Below are positions 60,114-64,000 of a stretch of 64,000 nucleotides of DNA, in pieces. Each line of letters begins with the position of its first letter. Position 1 is the first letter of the stretch. Source of the stretch: Cryobacterium aureum (lineage in GTDB: Bacteria; Actinomycetota; Actinomycetes; Actinomycetales; Microbacteriaceae); NCBI RefSeq assembly GCF_002954245.1, contig NZ_PPTG01000029.1, positions 124,001 through 188,000 of the forward strand, written 5' to 3'. The position numbers and the translations under genes were made by a program. Below the pieces are notes generated by a model that was given only the letters and a program-made list of their open reading frames with translations, ran no database searches and was not told where the DNA came from.

Positions 60114-60551
60114 ATGGACAACCTCGACCACAGCATTCTCGACCTGCTGCGCCAGAACGCGCGCGCCGGCTACGGTGACATCGGTTCCGTGGTGGGGCTG
60201 TCGGCATCCGCTGTGAAACGCCGCGTCGATCGGCTGGTAGCCGACAAGGTGATTCGCAGCTTTACGATTCAGGTCGACCCGGCGGTCGACGGCATGAGCA
60301 CGGAAGCCTATGTGGAGCTGTTCTGCCGCGGCACCGTAGCGCCAGATGAATTACTGCGCATTCTCTCCGGCGTGCCCGAAGTCGTCGATGCGGGAACCGT
60401 CACCGGCAGCGCCGACGCGATGGTGCACATTCGCGCCCGGGACATTCCGGGGCTGGAGGCGGCCCTCGAGAAGGTGCGCCTGGCCCCTAACGTGGACCAC
60501 ACTCGCAGTGCGATCGTCTTGTCCCGATTGATCCATCGCTCAATCGAGTAG
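60114..60551 (+). CDS. Lrp/AsnC-family transcriptional regulator
   Basis: 145 residues. The N-terminal HTH opens with LDHSILDLLRQNARAGYGDI, with SASAVKRRVDRLVADKVIR as recognition helix. The C-terminal RAM/ACT-like domain carries EAYVELFCRGTVAPDELLRI and VTGSADAMVHIRARDIPGLE, where a small-molecule effector binds. It diverges from the ddaH-rocD operon with about 225 bp between, so it most likely controls arginine/ornithine breakdown. Confidence 0.92.
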   Translation: MDNLDHSILDLLRQNARAGYGDIGSVVGLSASAVKRRVDRLVADKVIRSFTIQVDPAVDGMSTEAYVELFCRGTVAPDELLRILSGVPEVVDAGTVTGSADAMVHIRARDIPGLEAALEKVRLAPNVDHTRSAIVLSRLIHRSIE

Positions 60552-60567
60552 CAATTCTTCACGCGAA

Positions 60568-60616
60568 AGCGGGAAATTCGTTGCTTCGCGGGAGCTGAAG
60601 CAGCAAATTTCCCGCT
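60568..60616. terminator. Bidirectional 20-bp inverted repeat
   Basis: AGCGGGAAATTCGTTGCTTC (60568-60587) pairs with GAAGCAGCAAATTTCCCGCT (60597-60616) with two mismatches around a 9-nt loop. It fills the gap between the convergent Lrp and FetB-like genes. Confidence 0.6.
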
Positions 60617-60624
60617 CTCGCGGG

Positions 60625-61389
60625 CTAGGCGACCGGCTTTTGGCGCACGGGCGAGATCAGGTGCAGCAGGGTGACCGCAGCGATCGAACCGGCGCAGAGG
60701 ATGCCGGCCAGCACGACGATCTGGAACCGGCCAGCCTCCAGCGGTGAGGCTCCCCCGAAGATCGCTCCGACGAACGCGCCCGGCAATGTCACCAGCCCGG
60801 TGGTCTTGGTCTGGTCGGTGGAGGGAATGATGGCGAAGTAGACGGCCTGCCTGGCCAAGTCGCGGGTGGATTGCCGCGGCTTGGCCCCGAGCGCGAGCCA
60901 ACCCTCGACTTCGTCCCAGTGATCGCCGACCGCCTCGTCGAAGCGGCGTCCGCTGAGCGTGGCGATCGACATGGCATTGCCGATGATGATCCCGCCGATC
61001 GCAAGCACGTAGCGTGGTGAGAATTCGATCGCCCCGGTCGTGAACACGATGGTGAGCGTCACGCCCACTCCGAGCGCCATCGCGGCGGCCACGCGGACCA
61101 GGTGCGAGCGGCTGAAGCCGATGCGGCGGGTGACGGTGCCGACGGCCGCCGCGAACATGACGAGCAGTCCGACGCCGACCCAGAGCGGATCGTTGATGAT
61201 GCCGCTGAGAATGAGGCTGATCGCGGCGAGCTGCAGGGTGCCACGCAGCAGCGCGAGTGCCGGGGCGAACGGATGCTGCGTGCGATAGACCCGCAGCACC
61301 GTCGCGACCACCGCGAGCAGCAGCACAACGCCGACCAGCGTCGGCACCAGCCCGGCAAGCTCTGCGGGGAGATCGGCCGGAAAGGTCAT
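60625..61389 (-). CDS. FetB/YbbM-family (UPF0014) ABC transporter permease
   Basis: 254 residues, seven predicted membrane helices. AVVATVLRVYRTQHPFAPAL and RGTLQLAAISLILSGIINDP open it, and LAIGGIIIGNAMSIATLSGR is the strongly conserved core. VEGWLALGAKPRQSTRDLAR and PSTDQTKTTGLVTLPGAFVG mark the cytoplasmic EAA-like loop. E. coli FetB works with the ATPase FetA in metal export. No fetA gene is adjacent here, so the ATPase is elsewhere or the protein acts otherwise. Confidence 0.9.
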   Translation of the reverse strand: MTFPADLPAELAGLVPTLVGVVLLLAVVATVLRVYRTQHPFAPALALLRGTLQLAAISLILSGIINDPLWVGVGLLVMFAAAVGTVTRRIGFSRSHLVRVAAAMALGVGVTLTIVFTTGAIEFSPRYVLAIGGIIIGNAMSIATLSGRRFDEAVGDHWDEVEGWLALGAKPRQSTRDLARQAVYFAIIPSTDQTKTTGLVTLPGAFVGAIFGGASPLEAGRFQIVVLAGILCAGSIAAVTLLHLISPVRQKPVA

Positions 61390-61502
61390 GCCCCGAGCCT
61401 ACGGGCCCTGAGGAACATTCCCCAGGAACGTACCGTGGGTATGCTGTTGCGGCATTCGTTGTAGCGAGGCAAAATTGTTCATAACGTTGAACGGAGAGTC
61501 CC

Positions 61503-61880
61503 GTGCCCGCTTCCTTTATTGCCATTGATTCGCATTCGAGCACGCCCCCGTTTGAACAGCTGCGCAGCCAGGTGATTGCGGCTGTGCGCTCCGGCGAGCT
61601 GGAGCACAATACCCGCCTGCCGACCGTGCGCGCCCTCGCTGCAGAGCTCGGCTTGGCGACGAACACGGTCGCTCGCGCTTACCGCGAGCTCGAGCGCGAC
61701 AGTGTTATTGAAACGCGCGGCCGGTTCGGTTCGTTCGTCGCTCCCAACGGCGATGCGGCGGAGCGGAATGCACAGGCCGCAGCCGACGCATTCGCTGCCC
61801 GCATCGAGCAACTCGGTGTTGGCCCGGGCGAGGCCCTCGCTCTCGTCACCGATGCTCTGAGTCGCCGATCTGACTCCTGA
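61503..61880 (+). CDS. YtrA-subfamily GntR regulator, copy 1
   Basis: 125 residues from GTG 61503. It is the short YtrA type with only a winged helix and a dimer helix: HSSTPPFEQLRSQVIAAVRS, then LPTVRALAAELGLATNTVAR and AYRELERDSVIETRGRFGSF. The C-terminal ~45 residues form the dimerisation helices. A small inverted repeat GTTCA-N6-TGAAC lies just upstream (61477-61492). A second regulator of nearly the same sequence ends this three-gene cassette. Confidence 0.9.
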   Translation: MPASFIAIDSHSSTPPFEQLRSQVIAAVRSGELEHNTRLPTVRALAAELGLATNTVARAYRELERDSVIETRGRFGSFVAPNGDAAERNAQAAADAFAARIEQLGVGPGEALALVTDALSRRSDS

Positions 61881-61900
61881 ATATCGGCCTTGCGGCCTGA

Positions 61901-61928
61901 GTTTTGTATTGCTACTCTGGTACAAAAC
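61901..61928 (+). promoter_or_regulatory. Candidate YtrA-type operator (perfect 8-bp inverted repeat)
   Basis: GTTTTGTA-N12-TACAAAAC is perfectly symmetric. It lies 21 nt after the first GntR gene and 21 nt before the membrane-protein start, where an internal promoter would be expected. Either GntR protein of the cassette could bind it. Confidence 0.5.
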
Positions 61929-61948
61929 GCGCACAAAGGGAGGGTTTC

Positions 61949-62944
61949 GTGGATCCAGTAACAGCCACCTTTGCGGCCCTGATGGTGGCGGGCGTCGGCA
62001 TCCGCTTGATTCGAAGCGCGCGTGCCGAACCCCGCAAGCGGATGCTCAATGCGTACTCCCAACAGGTCGGGCTCGCGTTGGTTCCCGAGATCGTTCCCGA
62101 GCTCTCCCTGCGGCTGTATCGCCGCGAGCGTGCCTGGATCGTCGGGTCGATGGTCGGCCTCGTTGCGGGAGTCACGACTTTGGTGGTGACAGACAGTAGC
62201 CAGAGCCCCTGGAACGGGCTCCTGGTCGGTATCGCGATGATCGTCGGGTCAACGATCGCGATGATCGTCAAAGATTCCCGCTCAGCTTTCACACCTGTTC
62301 CCGACGCACCCCGGCTGGCCCGCAGCGTCTCACCGGGACTGGCCGACTACGTAACGCGGGTCGACCGCACCTTCTCACTGGGTCTGCTCGCTCTGGCCAC
62401 CCTTGGTTATATCGCTGTGCTCGGGGTCATCGCCATCAACCCGAGCCGGGTGTTCGACGACGTGTCAGTGCGATCCATTCTCTGGCCGGCCGGGCTGCTG
62501 CTGGCGCTGGCGACCGCCGCAAGCCTGGTGACCTGGGCGGCGGCCGGCGCGCTGCTCAGCCGTGGCCAGCCGGCCAGTACGTTCATCGAGCTGGCCTGGA
62601 GCGACGCCTTTCGCAGCAGCACCCTGCGGAGCCTGATCTACATTCCGGGCATCATTGCCGCCGTCAGCTCTGGCGTTCTGTTTCTGTCCCTGAGCTGGGA
62701 GATCAAGCTCCCGGCCCCGGGCTCGGTTGGCGAGATTCTGGTGAATTCCTTCACGATCATGGGGCCGATTCTGCTCGGCATCGTTGCCGCCTGGACCATC
62801 ACCAGCCTGCGCAATCGCAGCACGACGCACTACCTGCGCCGGCTCTGGCCCGAAACAGCCGTCGAACTCGACCGGCGCCGGAGCGCGCGCGGTGCCATCG
62901 ACGATCAGCCTGATGCGGACAGCCGAACGAGATCCTCGGCATGA
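61949..62944 (+). CDS. Multi-helix membrane protein of a GntR-flanked cassette, function unknown
   Basis: 331 residues from GTG 61949, preceded by AAAGGGAGGG. About seven membrane helices are predicted, for example AALMVAGVGIRLI (N-terminus), WIVGSMVGLVAGVTTLVV, LLVGIAMIVGSTIAMIV, ALATLGYIAVLGVIAINP, and two near the C-terminus. No known transporter motif is visible. The gene is sandwiched between two paralogous YtrA-type regulators and overlaps the second by 4 nt (ATGA). YtrA regulators usually control ABC exporters or envelope-stress genes, so an envelope role is possible. Confidence 0.8.
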   Translation: MDPVTATFAALMVAGVGIRLIRSARAEPRKRMLNAYSQQVGLALVPEIVPELSLRLYRRERAWIVGSMVGLVAGVTTLVVTDSSQSPWNGLLVGIAMIVGSTIAMIVKDSRSAFTPVPDAPRLARSVSPGLADYVTRVDRTFSLGLLALATLGYIAVLGVIAINPSRVFDDVSVRSILWPAGLLLALATAASLVTWAAAGALLSRGQPASTFIELAWSDAFRSSTLRSLIYIPGIIAAVSSGVLFLSLSWEIKLPAPGSVGEILVNSFTIMGPILLGIVAAWTITSLRNRSTTHYLRRLWPETAVELDRRRSARGAIDDQPDADSRTRSSA

Positions 62945-63303
62945 TGCTGCTGGTCGATCCGCGTTCGGCAACGCCGCCGTACGAACAATTACGAGTGCAG
63001 GTGCTCGCCGCGGTACAGTCGGGCGACCTGGCTCCCGGCGACAAGCTGCCGACCGTGCGCAAGCTGGCCGAAGACCTGGGGCTGGCCGCCAATACCGTAG
63101 CCCGCACCTACCGCGAGCTCGAGCGCGACGGGGTCATCGAGACGCGCGGCCGCAACGGATCCTTTATCGCCGCGAGCGGCAACGCTGCCCAGCAACAGGT
63201 GCAGGTCGCGGCGGCCCTGTTCGCCGGCAAGGCGCGCCAACTGGGCGTCGCACCCGAGGAAGCGCTGGGGTTTGCGCGCGCGGCCCTCGGCATCCACTTG
63301 TAG
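62941..63303 (+). CDS. YtrA-subfamily GntR regulator, copy 2
   Basis: 120 residues. DPRSATPPYEQLRVQVLAAV, then LPTVRKLAEDLGLAANTVAR and TYRELERDGVIETRGRNGSF, closely match copy 1 at 61503. The C-terminal helices (QVQVAAALFAGKARQLGVAP) also align. Start ATG 62941 overlaps the membrane-protein stop. Two such regulators in one operon suggest duplication and possibly a heterodimer. A 72-bp palindromic repeat lies 13 nt beyond its stop. Confidence 0.9.
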   Translation: MMLLVDPRSATPPYEQLRVQVLAAVQSGDLAPGDKLPTVRKLAEDLGLAANTVARTYRELERDGVIETRGRNGSFIAASGNAAQQQVQVAAALFAGKARQLGVAPEEALGFARAALGIHL

Positions 63304-63316
63304 CTGCCGCTACTTC

Positions 63317-63388
63317 GGACGGGGCCCAGGCCCCGTCCACGGGCCCAGTTTACAAACTGGGCCCACGGTCCGGGCCCAGGCCCCGTCC
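63317..63388. repeat. 72-bp near-palindromic dispersed repeat, copy B
   Basis: Same length, same outer GGACGGGGCCC arms and same core (ACGGGCCCAGTTTA / AAACTGGGCCC) as the copy at 43096. It lies between the convergent GntR and epimerase genes, where it can form a large hairpin. Confidence 0.85.
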
Positions 63389-63409
63389 GGACTAGATCCG
63401 GGTCGGACG

Positions 63410-64000
63410 TTACCGAGCGGAGCGGTAGTGGGCCGCGAGGCGCTCGAAGCCCTCGTCGAGGGAGACAGCGGGGGTCCAATTAAGGTCGGCGCGCGTGCGA
63501 CGCTGGTCGAACCAGTGCGCGGTCGAGAGCTGCTCGGCCAGAAACCGGGTCATTGGCGGCTGATCGCCCCCCGGTCGACGCCGCCAGATGGTCTCAATGA
63601 CCGAACCGGCCACCCGGGCAGCGGATGCCGGCACCCGCCACCCGGGCGCGGCCACGCCTGCTGCCCCGCAGATTCCGGCGAGGAGTTCAGCGACCGGGCG
63701 TGGTTCACCGTTGGTGATCACGTAGGACTGACCGTGAACCGACACAGCGGCGTCGAGCGCCGCGTGGATCGCCGAGGCCGCATTGTCGATGTAGGTCGTG
63801 TCGATGAGCGCCGCGCCGTGTCCGAGCAGCGGCAGCCGTCCGCGGCGGGCGCGGTCGACGATTCGGTCGATCAGCTGGGTATCGCCCGGACCCCAGACCA
63901 GGTGCGGGCGCACGGCGACCACGCTGAATCCGGAAGCATCAGCGGCGAGCGCGAGCAGTTCGGCCCGAGCCTTGGTTCGGGCATAGTCGCCGCGGGCGTG
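63410..64000 (-). CDS. NAD-dependent epimerase/dehydratase (extended SDR), N-terminus off window
   Basis: The C-terminal ~196 residues are present; the frame continues past the right edge. The catalytic YxxxK is visible as HARGDYARTKARAELLAL at the window end. VVAVRPHLVWGPGDTQLIDR is the typical post-catalytic strand (RPHLVWGPGD). DTTYIDNAASAIHAALDAAV and YVITNGEPRPVAEL complete the fold. It resembles 3-beta-hydroxysteroid dehydrogenase/NSDHL-like actinobacterial proteins; the substrate is unknown. The NAD-binding GxxGxxG lies outside the window. Confidence 0.88.
   Translation of the reverse strand, partial: HARGDYARTKARAELLALAADASGFSVVAVRPHLVWGPGDTQLIDRIVDRARRGRLPLLGHGAALIDTTYIDNAASAIHAALDAAVSVHGQSYVITNGEPRPVAELLAGICGAAGVAAPGWRVPASAARVAGSVIETIWRRRPGGDQPPMTRFLAEQLSTAHWFDQRRTRADLNWTPAVSLDEGFERLAAHYRSAR

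Noticed and set aside
1..64000. CRISPR array, rRNA operon, transposase or prophage
   Set aside because: No regularly spaced repeats, rRNA sequence, transposase motif or phage structural gene was seen on either strand.

Overview
This is a high-GC actinobacterial window. The gene content and style fit the family Microbacteriaceae (Micrococcales). The pointers are mycothiol-dependent enzymes (S-(hydroxymethyl)mycothiol dehydrogenase, Rv2466c-like DsbA), an F420-type LLM oxidoreductase, a chaplin/LPXTG-like surface protein, LCP cell-wall enzyme, frequent leaderless-looking promoters, and a very frequent GCGGATGC / GCATCCGC octamer inside and between genes. Genus is not claimed.

Layout. 0-9.5 kb: a partial ArsR regulator, a TrkH/TrkA potassium system, a ParA-like ATPase, proC, a cation diffusion facilitator, tadA, upp, a winged-helix regulator preceded by a short ORF with a cysteine-rich end, and a MarR regulator. 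9.5-16.5 kb: SDR, Fe-S photolyase and tRNA-Arg, then a decaying stretch with a frameshifted chaplin gene, a truncated carboxylesterase, a gene fragment and a small HTH protein. 16.5-25 kb: SulP transporter, TetR/MMPL efflux operon, and a mycothiol-flavoured group (mscR plus metallo-hydrolase, SRPBCC protein, DsbA-like protein). 25-29 kb: two tRNA-Ser genes, LCP protein, HAD phosphatase and serS. 29-48.5 kb: housekeeping and accessory metabolism, including DAG kinase, pheA, pgm, an amidase-domain protein, beta-glucosidase, LLM oxidoreductase, an orphan DNA methyltransferase, lipoate ligase, MarR/MFS, an EamA exporter, a hydroxyacid dehydrogenase, an orphan solute-binding protein with no normal start codon, and a lactate-type regulator/oxidase operon with a perfect operator.

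48.5-56.4 kb is the most unusual region. It is a minus-strand RiPP (NHLP-type) cluster: two Nif11-like leader precursor peptides (one with CTG where its paralogue has ATG), a MaoC-like hotdog protein whose catalytic Asp/His loop is deleted, a hairpin, then a complete NHLP export machine (HlyD-like protein, C39 peptidase-ABC, second ABC). No LanM, YcaO, radical SAM or other known maturase is visible. A RHH/Doc toxin-antitoxin pair lies directly downstream. 56.5-64 kb: acetylxylan esterase, an arginine-to-glutamate-semialdehyde operon (DDAH-family enzyme, rocD) divergent from an Lrp regulator, a FetB-like permease, a GntR-membrane protein-GntR cassette, and a partial NAD-dependent epimerase.

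Two copies of a 72-bp near-palindrome (43096 and 63317) form a dispersed repeat. Several other long inverted repeats lie between genes. No rRNA, CRISPR array, transposase or integrase was seen. All assignments come from reading the sequence; no database search was run.
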